Positions 47,106-59,306 of a DNA stretch of 64,000 nt are shown here, one piece after another. The notes beneath the pieces were generated by a model. The model was not told the origin of the DNA. It worked only from the letters and a program-made list of their open reading frames with translations, and did no database searches. Numbering within the stretch: position 1 is the stretch's first letter; every line of letters begins with the position of its first letter. The translations under genes and the position numbers were made by a program. Location: the NCBI GenBank assembly GCA_036346205.1, contig JARFJB010002201.1:636001-700000 (forward strand). Reading direction: 5' to 3'. Source of the DNA: Vesta saturnalis (taxonomy: Eukaryota; Arthropoda; Insecta; Coleoptera; Lampyridae).

Positions 47106-50100
47106 ATGTGTACCCAAAAACTAGATAAAATAAAAGTATCGACAAAATCCGTTTTAACGAACCAAAATTTACTTTACAATATCCGTTTTTCGGACGCGTG
47201 CACTTTTATGTTCAATGGCAGAATGAACACTCATAATTCTTATTGGAGTAACACGAATACCCATTGGTTTAGGAAGCTCATACTCAATACCCTCAAAACC
47301 CAACGAATTGACGAAATTTTGGAAGATCGTATTGTTGGACTACTTTTATTGATGGCAATGTGAATGGAGCAACTTATTTAAAATTATTAGAAAAACAACT
47401 TTGACCTTCCGATAACGGAAATTTTAGATAACGTTTAGATAACCTTTCAGGAGATCAGATCACTTTTCATCATGATGGTACATCCACTCATTATGCTGTT
47501 TCGGTTAGAGAGTTTTGAATGAGCGTTTTCCCGGATGATGGATTTGTCACAGAGGTGTGATAGAATGGCCCGCTAAATCCACGGATTTAAACCCATAGAT
47601 TTTTTCCTTTGGGGTCATCTCAAATCAACCGTATATGCCACTTAATCTGAAAATACGCATGAACTTGTCGTAACCCAGATGTACCCATCATGAAACGTGT
47701 AATTTGTACTTGTTCGCATTAATGCAAATTCAAGAGACAAAACCATAGCTAAAGGATGCATCTTAATTTGACTGATAATATGCTACTATTAATTGCTTAA
47801 ATTGATGTCACTGAGAATAATGCTACTCCAGCTAATGTTAGACTTACTCCAATTAATAGCTTAAATCTCCCTTACTGGCCGTGATTAAATAATCAGAGTT
47901 AATTTACAAATCTGATCTAGAACTCGCAAAATTCTACCTGATTAAAATAAAACAGTGATCGTCTAGGGGCAAATAACCTACGTTGTGTAATGTGCAGGAG
48001 ATAGGGTCGGTAAGGTTAATTTGTTGCATAAGGTGGCAAGGTAATTAAATGAAACAAAACTACAATTAAGGTGAACGAGTGGCGCTACCTGGTGATTCGC
48101 TCGTCATCCTATTTACATCGGGAGAAAAGAATCACCAAGAAAACTCCCTTTATTCCAATAATAAGCACACAAAGAAAAAAACAAAAATCAGATAACACAA
48201 GTACATCGCAATCAAAGGGTTAAATAGGTATCAACACTACTCTATCGGTAATAAAGGCGTACAAAATCTATAACATTGCCTGAAACGACGTTTAATCACA
48301 AATAAACATAAAATCAGGTCTACAAATGGTATTAAAATTAAAGCAAAAATAAACAAGTAATAAATAACAAACATGGGATCCCTTTTGGAACCAATTCCTG
48401 TCTGTTTTTAGTTAAATAATTACATATAAAGCATTATACAGAACACAAAAAAAAAACAAAGGACATCATTAAATCAAGTTAAAAAGGCGTACCTTACAAA
48501 ATTTAAATATCACCAAAATAAGATGCAAAGCAATTTCAATAACTACACATAAAGGCAATAAATATAAACAGTGTGATCGTATCCACAATAAGATCGTCAA
48601 TCAATCTAAAAAAAGAAAAGGAAAAGTGTAATCCCGATCATGTGGCCCTTTTGTTTAACCAATTAGGGCGGTTATTAACAACAAAATACATTAAGCACTA
48701 TAGTAATACATATTACAAATTCAACCTACATAAAAAATTACAGAAAATTAAACAGGTTACAGATTATTTAAGTAGATAAAATGAAAAGGGCAAGGACGTT
48801 ACACATACAAATTTGTGGATACGAGCACAACAAATGATACACATGGACAGTAACAATAAATGATATAATTGCGTACACAGAAAAACCATTTGTGACCAAA
48901 CCCATTAAATGCGCAGTTAAGGCAAAGTATAACATCTGAAACAAAGTCTTGCAACACCGATTCACCTACATGATTAGTAGGTATTATTACAAATGTAAGA
49001 TAATAACGCTCTCAATTCTTCTTAGGCATAAAACAAAACACAAAAATATAGACATATAGGCATATAACGGCAACAAGAGAGACATTTGGATAAATATATA
49101 GGTAACTAGATCATTAGGGTCAGTTTTCTGAATTTATACCTATGATCGTTTGTGTTTTATCATTATAAATTCAGGTTAGAATTATCAATACACAAAATAG
49201 AACCATCAAGAAAAAAAAGAGCTAGCTTCTCGGTGCCTGCGTAATTTCAATGAACACAACAGTTTTGCAAGTCAGGGTTTCAGTTTGGTTTTAACAATTT
49301 AAATGAGTAGGTAGAATGACCTTTTCTTTGTAATTTCACAAACAGTAAAAGCTTTTCTTTTACTTACATTATCAATGTAGGTTATCCTTTAAGCTTTCAC
49401 CAGCACAAATGTTGAACTACTCGGATTTACCGATTAACACAAAAGAAAAGACGATTTTACATTGATCTACACAACAGTTTCACAAGGTAACTCTTACAAA
49501 TAAAGATCTAATTTACCAAACACAAAATCGATGTCCAATCTTAATAAAGCACGCTTTGAAAATTCAAATGCAACAACCCCTTTCTAAGCACAACAAACCG
49601 TTTTATTCCTCACCCCTATTTTCCATATCAACTAACAAAAGCAATAAAATATTTCGTGTGAACGCTTTTGCCTTTAATTATAAAAGAAACATCATTTCTA
49701 ATTAACATGTGCAATCAACCGTAGAAATCCTGTATTTCAAATATCACATTTCAATCCATGAACAACTTATGCTTTGACCGTGGTGTAATTTTTGTATAAT
49801 ACTGACATGTTTATTTTCAAAACGCTTTTATAGACATATTTACCAATTTGTCTTGCCCTTTCGATAAATGCAGTTTAGCCTGCACCTGCAACTTAAAACA
49901 TCTGGTTGCGGGCCGCCTCAGTTATAACTCTACACAAATGTCTTACAAAAACAAAAAATACAAACCATTCTCAAATAACAATTATTATATAATAACTTTT
50001 AGTAATTAACTTTTGCTATCGCGACAACAATTTTAATCGGAATATTTTCAATGTATTCATCAAATTTTCGTAGTATGCTACCTACGAACTGCGCAGATAA

Positions 50101-50140
50101 TTATTGTTTTCCGGAGAAAACTCCTGAAGTCCTGAGGAAT
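47106..50140 (+). pseudogene. IS630-type transposase S, interrupted by 2.4-kb element R1
   Basis: The left part has NIRFSDACTFMFNGRMNTHNS (first Asp) and YWSNTNTHWF in 47160-47275. A second block near 47480 reads HHDGTSTHYAVSVREF (second Asp), and a third near 47580 reads WPAKSTDLNP (third Asp, with PD changed to TD). The reading then reaches ENTHEL at 47648-47665. Element R1 (47666-50085) follows, and beyond it LRR-like sequence resumes at 50086 (GAACTGCGCAGATAA). Many stops. The catalytic core is present in pieces only. Confidence 0.8.
47666..50085 (+). mobile_element. 2.4-kb element R, copy 1, with 5-bp target duplication
   Basis: It starts TGTCGTAACCCAGATG and ends TATGCTACCTAC, flanked by GAACT at 47661-47665 and 50086-50090. 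It aligns end to end with copy 2 (53352-55761), in the same orientation and about 90% identical by eye. No long open frame. The TG start, 5-bp duplication and lack of terminal inverted repeats fit a solo LTR of an LTR retrotransposon (a large one), although it ends AC and not CA. Class is inferred. Confidence 0.8.
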
Positions 50141-50711
50141 GTACTTGTAGTAACTCTATCCATTTCAATGCTTTATTTTGTGTATCTTCTGACGTAGCAT
50201 ATATTGAGTTGCATAACACACATATATCACACTGTCTCTGCTGCCTTAGATAAGCTTTCCTTTTCTATCTATTCTCTGGTAAGGTTTTTAACCTCAGCAT
50301 GCATTTAAGGCTTTTGACGATACACAACGTTTCAGTTTGTTGGAACATCTGTTTATGTCAATGCACAGTTTGTTGACATGCATTTTATGTTTGGTCGTGT
50401 TAATGGCAATTGTACATCATATCCTGTTTATGCCGAAGGATTCCATAATCACGTACTTTTGGTCGCCTCTTTAAAATAATTCATTGAGGATTGAAGGAAA
50501 CTGATTCATTTGTCAAACGGAGCAATGAATTTGGAAAGCTACGAACGATTCGTTCTAAACCCGAAGAAATAACTTCGAAGCAATTGCAGCAAAAGCAAAA
50601 TACATGGTAAAGAGTGTATCTACAAAGTTGGTACTAGCAATTGACTATACACACTATAATTATTTCTCGAATTCAATCCATAACCCTAAACTTGACATGA
50701 AGTATAGAATA

Positions 50712-50715
<4 letters not shown>
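50141..50715. other. No gene recognised
   Basis: Decayed sequence after transposase S, up to the (TA)n tract at 50716. No motif found. Confidence 0.3.

Positions 50716-50780
<65 letters not shown>
50716..50780. repeat. (TA)n microsatellite left of element M
   Basis: About 65 bases of alternating TA, directly abutting the left end of M. Confidence 0.95.
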
Positions 50781-50783
<3 letters not shown>

Positions 50784-53206
50784 TGTTTCCTAAGTACGGT
50801 ACATAACTTCAGGAGCGTATTCTGCCACTAAAATAAAGGCAACTTTGTTATAAACTACGTCTCAAAAATGCTTCGTTATGGAAGTACAGGGTGAAGGTTT
50901 CATTGAAAAATTACATTTTTTAAATATTTCCATAACCACTGAGACATTTCAATAAAATTTTGCAGTGTTTGAGAGTTAGTAAGGGTGCGTATTTTACGCT
51001 AAAACCGGCCGATTTACTAATCAGTGGCGTGTAGGCAGGATAATCGTTGCACAATTTGAAAGAAAAGTATGCGGTACACCACTGTTTCTAATCTTTCTTG
51101 ATTTTTTTTGGATTGTCTGTTCCATTTGCACGAAAAATGGCTCTCGCCTTTTTCCTAAGACTAGTCGTTTTCGAGTAAAAAATAAAAAATTTTGGAGTGC
51201 TCCGTGATGTAATAAACAGTGCTCATAAATGAGTCTCGTGGCAAACTCATAATAAACCTATAAAGAAACTAAAGTTTTTCATTGCTTTTAATTATTTTTA
51301 AACTGTCTTAACAGTGTACAACAAAAAGTTATTTAAAATTTTTGTCTAATACTACGCTTCAACCTTAAAAAATGAATATTCGTATGAAGGTATGAATATG
51401 TATTTTATTATCCAGTTGCCTGTTTGCTAGTGAAATTGTTGACATTTTACTTGTCACCGTATTTATCTTTGTGTAAAGCATTCAAAACATAAAATGAATA
51501 ACTTTACTAACGTTGAATTGACTCAGATGCAGCTTATTTATGGCCTAGCAAATGGAAATTCAGTAGAAGCTCAGCGAATGAACGTTATCCGAATAGAGTA
51601 ACGCCATGTGCTAAAACACTTAGAAAGCTACACGCCAGATTGAGTGAAACCGGCAGTTTTAAGCATAAGTCGGAAGTTCCTGGTAGACTTCGAACAGTAA
51701 CAACGCCTGTGCTAGAAGATGCTATACTACGAGAAATAGAAGAAAATGCTTCTACTAGTACCAGAAAGATAGCACAACAGCTTCAAGTAAGTCCAAAGAC
51801 TGTTTGGAAAGTTTTGAAAATTTCTCTCCCTTATTTCCGTACCATATACAACGAGTACAAGCTCTGTTGCCACGCGATTTTCAACCAAGGCTAAATTTTA
51901 ATAGGTGGATACTCCATACAATGGCTCATAACAACATTTTTGAGTACAGTTTTATTTACTAATGAGGTAACTTTTTCGCGAGAAGCTATTATTAACTTTC
52001 ATAATGAACATATTTGGGCGGACGAAAATCCCATGCCTTAAGAGAAGGTCACTTTCAGCAAACATTTTCACTAAATGTATGAATATGCATTATTAGTGAC
52101 CATCTTACAGGACCACACTTTTTACCCACCCGACTAAATGGTAATTTGTATAGCCAGTTTTAGCCGACGAACTAAACGTTCTATTAAAGAGGTGCCTCTG
52201 CAGGTGAGAGCTAATTTATGGTTATGCACGACGGTGCCCTGCTCATTTCAACCTTGTTGCACGTCAATACCTCGACAACACTTTTCCTAATCGCTGGATT
52301 GGTCGCGGAGGTCCTCAGCTTGGCCACCTCGCAGTCCCGATCTGAACCCTTTGGACTTTATTTATGGGTCACCTCAAGTCACTCGTGTATAAAACACCTG
52401 TATTAGATGAAAATGATTTAAGAAATCGAATAATTCAAAGTTGTAATGCCATAAGAAATACTCCAGGGTTTTTGAACGAGTGAGACAGTCTTTGATGAGA
52501 CGATTGGAATCGTGCGTTTTATCAGAAGGGTCATTTTCAACATTTACTTTAATTCTGCGTCAGTGGTGATTATTTTATGATTGCTATTTGTAATTAAATA
52601 ATAAAAAATAAAAATGGCGTTGTATTCATTCATGAACATTTAATTACGATACATTACAATTTAATTTTGTCATACATGGTTAAGACAGTTTAAAAATAAT
52701 TAAAAGCAATGAAAAACTTTAGTTTCTTTATAGGTTTATTATGAGTTTGCCACGAGACTCATTCATGAACACTGGTTATTACATCACGGAGCACCACAAT
52801 GTTTTGTTATTTTTTACTCGAAAACGACTAGTCTCAGGAAAAAAGACGAGAGTCATTTTTCGTCCAAATGGAATAGACAATCCAAAAAATTGAGAAAGAT
52901 TAAAACAGTGGTGTACCGCATACTTTTCTTTCAAATTGTGCAAGGATTATCCTGCCTGCACGTCACTGATTATAGTAAATTCGCCGGTTTTAGCGTAAAA
53001 TACGCACCGTTGCTAATTCTCAAAACTGCAAAATTTTATTGAAATGTCTTAAGTGGTTATAGAAATATTAAAGAATTGTAATTTTTCAATGAAACTTTCA
53101 CACCTGTACTTTCGTAACGAAGCATTTTTGAGACCTAGTTTATAAGCAAAGTTGCCTTTATTTTAGTGGCAGAATACGCTCCTGAAGTTATGTACCGTAC
53201 TGAAAC

Positions 53207-53210
<4 letters not shown>
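50781..53210 (+). mobile_element. IS630-type element M with about 535-bp inverted repeats
   Basis: The left arm 50781-51320 and right arm 52676-53210 are inverted copies over more than 500 bases. Examples are GTACGGTACATAACTTCAG, ATTCTGCCACTAAAATAAAG, ACGCTAAAACCGGC and CATAATAAACCTATAAAGAA. The element is bounded by (TA)n on both sides. At 2.43 kb, with these very long arms and a central transposase, it is the largest IS630-type copy here. Confidence 0.9.
51493..52555 (+). pseudogene. Element M transposase, frame-broken, first Asp changed to Asn
   Basis: It starts MNNFTNVELTQMQLIYGLA at 51493. After a frame change come CAKTLRKLHARLSETGSFKH and VPGRLRTVTTPVLEDAI (51640 onward), then STRKIAQQLQVSPKTVWKVL, the helix-turn-helix. 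The first acidic motif reads FTNEVTFSREAIINFHN (about 51955), so the usual Asp is Asn. HNEHIWADENP follows. The second is VMHDGA (about 52222) and the third WPPRSPDLNPLDF (about 52320). Frame slips near 51590, 51840 and 52233. Dead by both catalytic substitution and frame loss. Confidence 0.88.

Positions 53211-53264
<54 letters not shown>
53211..53264. repeat. (TA)n microsatellite right of element M
   Basis: About 54 bases of alternating TA between M and Crypton copy 1. Confidence 0.95.
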
Positions 53265-53265
<1 letters not shown>

Positions 53266-53351
53266 CTTTTTAATTACACGTAATTTCACTGTAGTAGATG
53301 TATCTGGGACTGGAAAATTCACACTTATATACTGACATTGCTTCATACGTT

Positions 53352-54765
53352 TGTCGTAACCCAGACGTACCCTATCATGAAACGTGCAATTTGCACTTGT
53401 TCGCATTAATGCAAATTCAAGAGACAAAACAATAGGTAAAGGATGCACCTTAATTTGACTGATAAGATGCTACTATTAATTGCTTAAATTGATGTCACTG
53501 GGAATAATGCTACACCGGCTAATGTTAGGCTTACTCCAATTAATAGCTTAAATCTCCTTACTGCCGTGATTAAATAATCAGAGTTGATTTACAAATCTGA
53601 TCTAGAACTCGCTAAATTCTAACCTGATTAAAATAAAAACAGTGATCGTGTAGTGGCAAATAACCTACGTTGTGTAATGTGCAGGAGATAGGGTCGGATA
53701 AGGTTAATTTGTTGCATAAGGTGGCAAGGTAATTAAATGAAACAAAACTACAATTGAGATAAACGAGTTGCGCTACCTGGTGATTCGCTCGTCATCCTAT
53801 TTACATCGGGAGAAAAGAATCACCAAGAAAACTCCCTTTATTCCAATAATAAGCACACAAAGAAAAAACAAAATAAGATAACACAAGTGAATCACAATCA
53901 AAGGGTTAAATAGGTATCAACACTACTCTATCGGTTTTAAAGGCGTACAAAATCTATCACATTGCCTAAAACGACGTTTAGTCACAAATAAACATAAAAT
54001 CAGGTCTATAAATGGTATTCAAATTAAAGCAAAATAAACAAGTAATAAATAACAAACAGGGATCCCTTTTGGAACCAATTCCTGTCTGCTTTTAGTTAAA
54101 TGATTACATATAAAGCATTATACAGGGTGTGGGACAACTGGACATAAACAGAACACAAAAAACAATGGACATCATTAAATCAAGTTAAAAAGGCGTACCT
54201 TACAAAATTTAAATATCACCAAAATAAAATGCAAGGCAATTTCAATAACTACACATAAAAGCAATAAATATAAACAGTGTGATCATATCCACAATAAGAT
54301 CGTCAATCAATCAAAAAAAGAAAAGGAAAAGTGTAATCCTGATCATGTGGCCCTTTTGTTTAACCAATCAGGGCGGTTATTAACAACAAAATACGTTAAG
54401 CACTCTAGTAATACATATTACAAATTCGACCTACATAAAAAAATAACAACAGAAAATTAAACAGGTTACAGATTATTTAAGTAGACACAAATGAGAGGGC
54501 AAGTACGTTACACATACAAATTTGTGGATACGAGCACAACAAAGGATACACATGTACAGTAACAATGAATGATATAATGGATTACACAGAAAACCATTCA
54601 AAGTATAAACCTCTGACATAAAGTCCTGCAACACCGATTCACCCACATGATTAGTACGTATTATTACAAATGCAAGGTAATAACGCTCTCAATTCCTCTT
54701 AGGCATAAAACAAAACACAAAAATATAGACATATAGGCATATAACGGTAACAAGAGGGACATTTG

Positions 54766-54835
<70 letters not shown>

Positions 54836-55761
54836 GATCATTAGGGTCAGCTTCTGACTTTATACCTATGATCGTTTGTGGTTTTATCATTATAAATACA
54901 GGTTGGAATTATCAATACACAAAAGAGAACACATAAAGAGAGAAGGAGAGCGTGCTTCGCTATGCGTAATTTCAATAAACACAACAGTTTTGCAGGTCCG
55001 GGTCTCACTTTGGCTTGAACAATTTAAATGAGTAGGTAGAATGACCTTTTCTGTGTAATTTCACAAACCGTAAAATCTTTTCTTTTACTTACATTATCAA
55101 TGTAGGTTATCCTTTTAAGCTTTCACCAGCACAAATGTTTAAATACTGAGATTTATCGATTAACACAAAACAACGAAAAGAAGGTCTAATTAAACAAACA
55201 CCGAATCCATCTCAAATCTTCCTCCCGCACGCTTTGAAAATTCTAATCAAACTCCCGTTCTGAGCACAACAAAACCGTTTTTATTCCATCACCCTATTTT
55301 CTATATCAACTAACAAAAGCAATAAAAATATTTCGTGTGAACGCTTTTGCCTTTAATTATACAAAGAAACCTTATTTCTAATTAACATGTGCAATCAACC
55401 GTAGAAATCCTGTATTTCAAATATCACATTTCAATCCCTGAACAACATGCTTTGACCGCGGTGTAATTTTTGTATAATACTGACATTTTTATTTTCAAAA
55501 CGCTTTTATAAACATATTTAGTGATTTGTCTTGCCCTTCGATAAAGGCAGTTTTCCTGCACCTGCAACTTAAAACATCTGTTTGGGGCCGCCCTCAGTTA
55601 AAACCCTACACAAATTTCTTACAACAACAAAGAAATACAAACCATTCTCAATAACAATTATTATATAATAACCTTCAGTAATTAACTTTTGCTATCGCGA
55701 CAACAATTTCAATCGGAATATTTTCAATGTATTCATCAAATTTTCGTAGTGTGCTACCTAC
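53352..55761 (+). mobile_element. 2.4-kb element R, copy 2, with 5-bp target duplication
   Basis: It starts TGTCGTAACCCAGACG and ends GTGCTACCTAC, flanked by ACGTT at 53347-53351 and 55762-55766. It is colinear with copy 1 except for small indels, a 27-base GGGTGTGGGACAACTGG-containing insertion near 54126, and a (TA)n expansion at 54766-54831 where copy 1 has only AAATATATAGGTAACTAG. The insertion splits the Crypton frame exactly at the HCFIRSS codons. Confidence 0.82.
54766..54831. repeat. (TA)n expansion inside R copy 2
   Basis: About 65 bases of TA. The homologous site in copy 1, near 49095, has only a few TA steps, so the tract grew after the copies diverged. Confidence 0.95.
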
Positions 55762-56264
55762 ACGTTCCTCGGCAACGTCTCTAGCGAATTCAGGTGCTAA
55801 CATGACCACAGTGAAGAGGCATGGAGGGTGGCGTTCCACATCAGTAGCGGAGGGATGTATAGCTGATGCAATCTAAAACAAAATCGACATTGCAAAGAAA
55901 ATCGATATGGGAAGGTTAAGGACAGCCCAGCAGAAAGTAGCATCAAAGAACCATTACAGTCAGTTGTTGATCAATCACTACAGTCAGTTTTGATAGATTA
56001 CCAGTTTTGGAGCTTCTTCTAATAATTGTATTTTTAATTTTAATAATAATAGTAATTAGAATTAAACAAATTTCTTTGACATGTTTTTTATTTGATATAA
56101 ATCTGCATGCATGTTAAATGCGTGGATGCATGTTAAAGGATTTTAACATTCGAGGATGCGATCATGTTAAATACTGTTTCACATTTCAATGACGATAAAT
56201 GTTTTAATATAATCGTGTAAATGTTAAGTAATAGTAGATAGCGAATTGCAATATTCGTTAGTAG

Positions 56265-56270
<6 letters not shown>

Positions 56271-56324
<54 letters not shown>
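56271..56324. repeat. (TA)n microsatellite between Crypton N1 and element O
   Basis: About 54 bases of alternating TA. Confidence 0.95.
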
Positions 56325-56326
<2 letters not shown>

Positions 56327-57969
56327 GTGAGTTTTTTAATTACTTGTATGGGATCTCGAAACCATAAGAGTTACACATTTCCTTAAATGGGGAAGGATCT
56401 GCTTTTTAGTAGACTAATCCAGATACACTTTTGTTGATTTAATAAAATGCATGGCTTACTATATATTTGTAAAAAGTAAAATTCTTCAAAATCGTTTCAG
56501 CACTTTAATTCGTTTATTACTAAAGATAGATACAATTATTTAAATACAATTTATAGATAATTTTGTGCCGAATAACGTCACCGTACTAGTTTTTAATTTT
56601 GCTTAGCATTTTGCAGTTATGAAGCAAAGTTGAATTGTTTTAAATGGAAACCGTAGTTGGCTATGACATATTTTAATAGTGCATTTTTTCTGATTGCAAG
56701 AGTTATATTACTTATTTTAATAAATAAAAGCACAATACACCTTTTTCTATTTATTAGGTTTAACAAAAATCATATCTTGCCATGGAGAACAAAGTAAAGC
56801 AACAGAAGCGTTGTTTTTCTTCAGCTTTGACAGTTCGTTCGTTAGTGTAATTTTATCAGTTTTGTTAGTGTGAGTCGCTTTAGAAAATGAATTATGACGC
56901 ACGCAAATTTCGAGAACTGCACCCTGGTGATGATGAAATAAGATAAAATTTTTGTAACTGGTTCATAAATATGTGCCGTGAAAATAACTTTCCGATGCAG
57001 ATCGTATGGACCGACAAAACAGATTTTACGAACTGCTATGTTCAATCACCACAATGAACACCTGTGGGCCCAAGCAAGTCTTCACCGTTTACAAGAAAGA
57101 CGACCTCAGATTAAGTTTGGTTTAAATTTATGGTGGTGGTGTTATTGGTTTGCAGCTTGTTTGGAAAATTTATTTTTAATAGGACTTTAGCTGGAAATCG
57201 ATATTTGCAATTTCTTAGAGAAGATTTTAACAATACCCCAGATGAATTAAAATACAAACCTTCAAACATACAGTGGTATCGACACGACGGTGTCCCACCG
57301 CTCTATCAGGCGCAGTTAAAAGATATTTCGATGAAATTTTTCCAAACTCGTGGATAGGCAGAAATGGTTCTGTTTTATGGGATGCACGTCCCCAGATCTT
57401 TCACCTTTAGACTTTTTGTATTTGGAGTAATAAAAGATCTCTTATGTGTGCGATAATATGCAACAGATTGGATGGGCGTAGAATTAGGAAAGCTGTTAAA
57501 AAGGTGTCACATTTGTGTCGATAATAATAGTGGACATTTTGAACACTTACTGTAAATTTCTTTTGTGTCTATTGTTCTTTTATTTATTAAAATAAGTGAT
57601 ACAACCCTAATGCGCTATTAAAATGTGTCATAACCAACTATGGTTTCCATTTAAAAAATTCAACTTTGCTTCATAACTTCAAAATGCTAAGCAAAATTAA
57701 AGAACTAATACGGTGACGTAATTCAGCGCAAAATTATCTACAAATTGTAGTTAAACAATTTTATCTATCTTTAGAAATAAACGAATTAAAGCACTGAAAC
57801 GATTTTGGATAATTTTCCTTTTACAAATATCTAGTAAGTCGTACATTTTCTTAAATCAACAAAAGCTTATCTGGAGGATTAGTCTACTAAAGAAGCAGAT
57901 ATTTCCCATTTAGGCAAATGTGTAACTATGATTTCGAGATTCCCATACATGTAATTAAAAACTCACGAT
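56325..57969 (+). mobile_element. IS630-type element O with about 365-bp inverted repeats
   Basis: The left end CCGTGAGTTTTTTAATTA is matched inverted by TAATTAAAAACTCACG at 57954-57969. Similarity extends to about 56690 and 57607 (ACCGTAGTTGGCTATGACA against TGTCATAACCAACTATGGT). (TA)n tracts flank both sides. Confidence 0.9.
56888..57425 (+). pseudogene. Element O transposase, internally deleted
   Basis: MNYDARKFRELHPGDDE opens the frame. The first acidic motif is VWTDKTDF (about 57010), then NHHNEHLWAQASLH, QIKFGLNLWWW and TLAGNRYLQFLREDF. The second acidic motif is WYRHDGVPPLYQA (about 57280), the third TSPDLSPLDFLYLE (about 57400). The DNA-binding N-terminal region is mostly missing, the frame changes three or more times, and WTDK replaces the common FSDE. 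All three catalytic Asp remain. Confidence 0.85.
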
Positions 57970-57971
57970 AT

Positions 57972-57975
57972 ATAT

Positions 57976-58060
<85 letters not shown>
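57972..58060. repeat. (TA)n microsatellite between elements O and J
   Basis: About 85 bases of alternating TA, with one ATTATTATA interruption near the left. Confidence 0.95.
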
Positions 58061-58064
<4 letters not shown>

Positions 58065-58739
58065 GAATCTTATCCAATCCGCCATAATTAAAGGAGTGCT
58101 AGAAGTCATTATTCTAAGCAAAAAGTTCATATGTACATGGGTCTGGAAATGCTTCGTTTCGAGATACAGGTGTCAATTTGAAAAAGAAATCTTTCGACTG
58201 TTTCGAAATAATTTCATAAAATTTAGTATGTGGAGGTTTTTGGGATGACAAATTTAAATTTGTGGTCCATTTAGTTGTGGTTTCTAAGGCCAGCGCAACA
58301 TTTCGACCCCTTTAAATCGTCGCAATTTTCTTGTGCTACACTGTATACCATTTTGGACTAGAAAAATCGATCTTCCTATCTTTTCTGCTAAAAAGGTATA
58401 TCTTAGTGAAGTCGCTAGAGCAACCCTTTCCGAGAAAAACGCATTTAAAGCTCATGATGCATACACATTTTCGGAGGGTATTCTTTGACAGGTTTAACAA
58501 TGGGGATTCTTACTTGTTTACTTATGTGTCTGCTCTAGCAACTTCACTTTTTAGCAGAAAGATTTGAATTTGTCATCCCAAAACCCCATATAAAAATTTA
58601 ATGAAATTATTTCGAAACAGTCGAAAGATATTGAATAAAACGCGATTTATTTTTTCAACTTTGACACCCTGTATCTCGAAACAAAGCATTTCCGGATGAG
58701 TTCTAGTACTCTTTAATTTTGGATTAGATAAGATTCACC

Positions 58740-58742
<3 letters not shown>
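58061..58742. mobile_element. Foldback element J
   Basis: The left arm from AGGTGAATCTTATCCAATCC (58061) is matched inverted by GGATTAGATAAGATTCACCCTGTA at the right end. Similarity runs about 190 bases. A second inverted pair lies within (TTTCTGCTAAAAAGGTATAT at 58380 against CACTTTTTAGCAGAAAG at 58550), so nearly the whole element can fold. No coding capacity. The inner block is shared with element I. Confidence 0.82.

Positions 58743-58799
<57 letters not shown>
58743..58799. repeat. (TA)n microsatellite between element J and Crypton N2
   Basis: About 57 bases of alternating TA. Confidence 0.95.
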
Positions 58800-58801
<2 letters not shown>

Positions 58802-59197
58802 ACTAATATTGCAATTGCTAGCTGCTATTGCTCAACATTTACACAATCATATTAAAGATATTTATCGTTCATTGAAATGTTAAACAGTATTTAACGTGAT
58901 AGCATCCTCGAATGTTAAAATTCCTTTAACATGCATCCACTCATTTAACATGCGTGCACATTTATATCAAATAAAAAACATGTAGACGAAATTTGTTTAA
59001 TTCTAATTACTATTATTATTAAAATTAAAATACAATTACTAAAAGAAGCTCCAAAACTGGTAATTTATCAAAAACTGATTACAGTGATTGATCAAGAGCT
59101 GACTGTAATGGTTCTTTGATGCTACTTTCTGCTGGGCCGTTTTAACCTTCCCCATTTCGATTTTCTCTGCAATGTCGATTTTGTTTTCGATTGCATC

Positions 59198-59199
<2 letters not shown>

Positions 59200-59255
<56 letters not shown>

Positions 59256-59260
59256 TTATG

Positions 59261-59301
<41 letters not shown>
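59200..59301. repeat. (TA)n tracts inside Crypton N2
   Basis: Two TA runs (59200-59252 and 59265-59301) separated by CATTTATGTAT lie between the AEGYI codons and the DAIENKIDI tail. Copy N1 has only GTATAGCTGATGCAATC here, so the tract expanded inside a former coding sequence. Confidence 0.93.

Positions 59302-59306
<5 letters not shown>

Larger units (their letters stand above)
53265..56270 (+). pseudogene. Crypton-type tyrosine recombinase N1, split by R2
   Basis: The left stub 53265-53351 has TFTVVDV-like and TGKFTLIY-type decayed sequence, reaching the HCFIRSS motif. R2 is inserted at this point (53352-55761). The right part from 55762 resumes SATSLANSGANMTTVKR, then HGGWRSTSVAEGCI (about 55820). 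It continues KIDIAKKIDMGRLRTAQQKV to about 56020. Tyrosine recombinase landmarks are the HxxR box, HGGW and the nucleophile Tyr. Here HxxR reads HCFI (Arg lost), and the AEGY Tyr is Cys. A large internal deletion precedes the TGKFTL segment when compared with copy N2. The 3' sequence to 56270 matches N2 inverted and ends at a (TA)n tract. Confidence 0.82.

Noticed and set aside
47666..55761. Reading the two R copies as the two LTRs of a single retrotransposon.
   Set aside because: Each copy has its own distinct 5-bp duplication and interrupts a different gene, so they are independent insertions.
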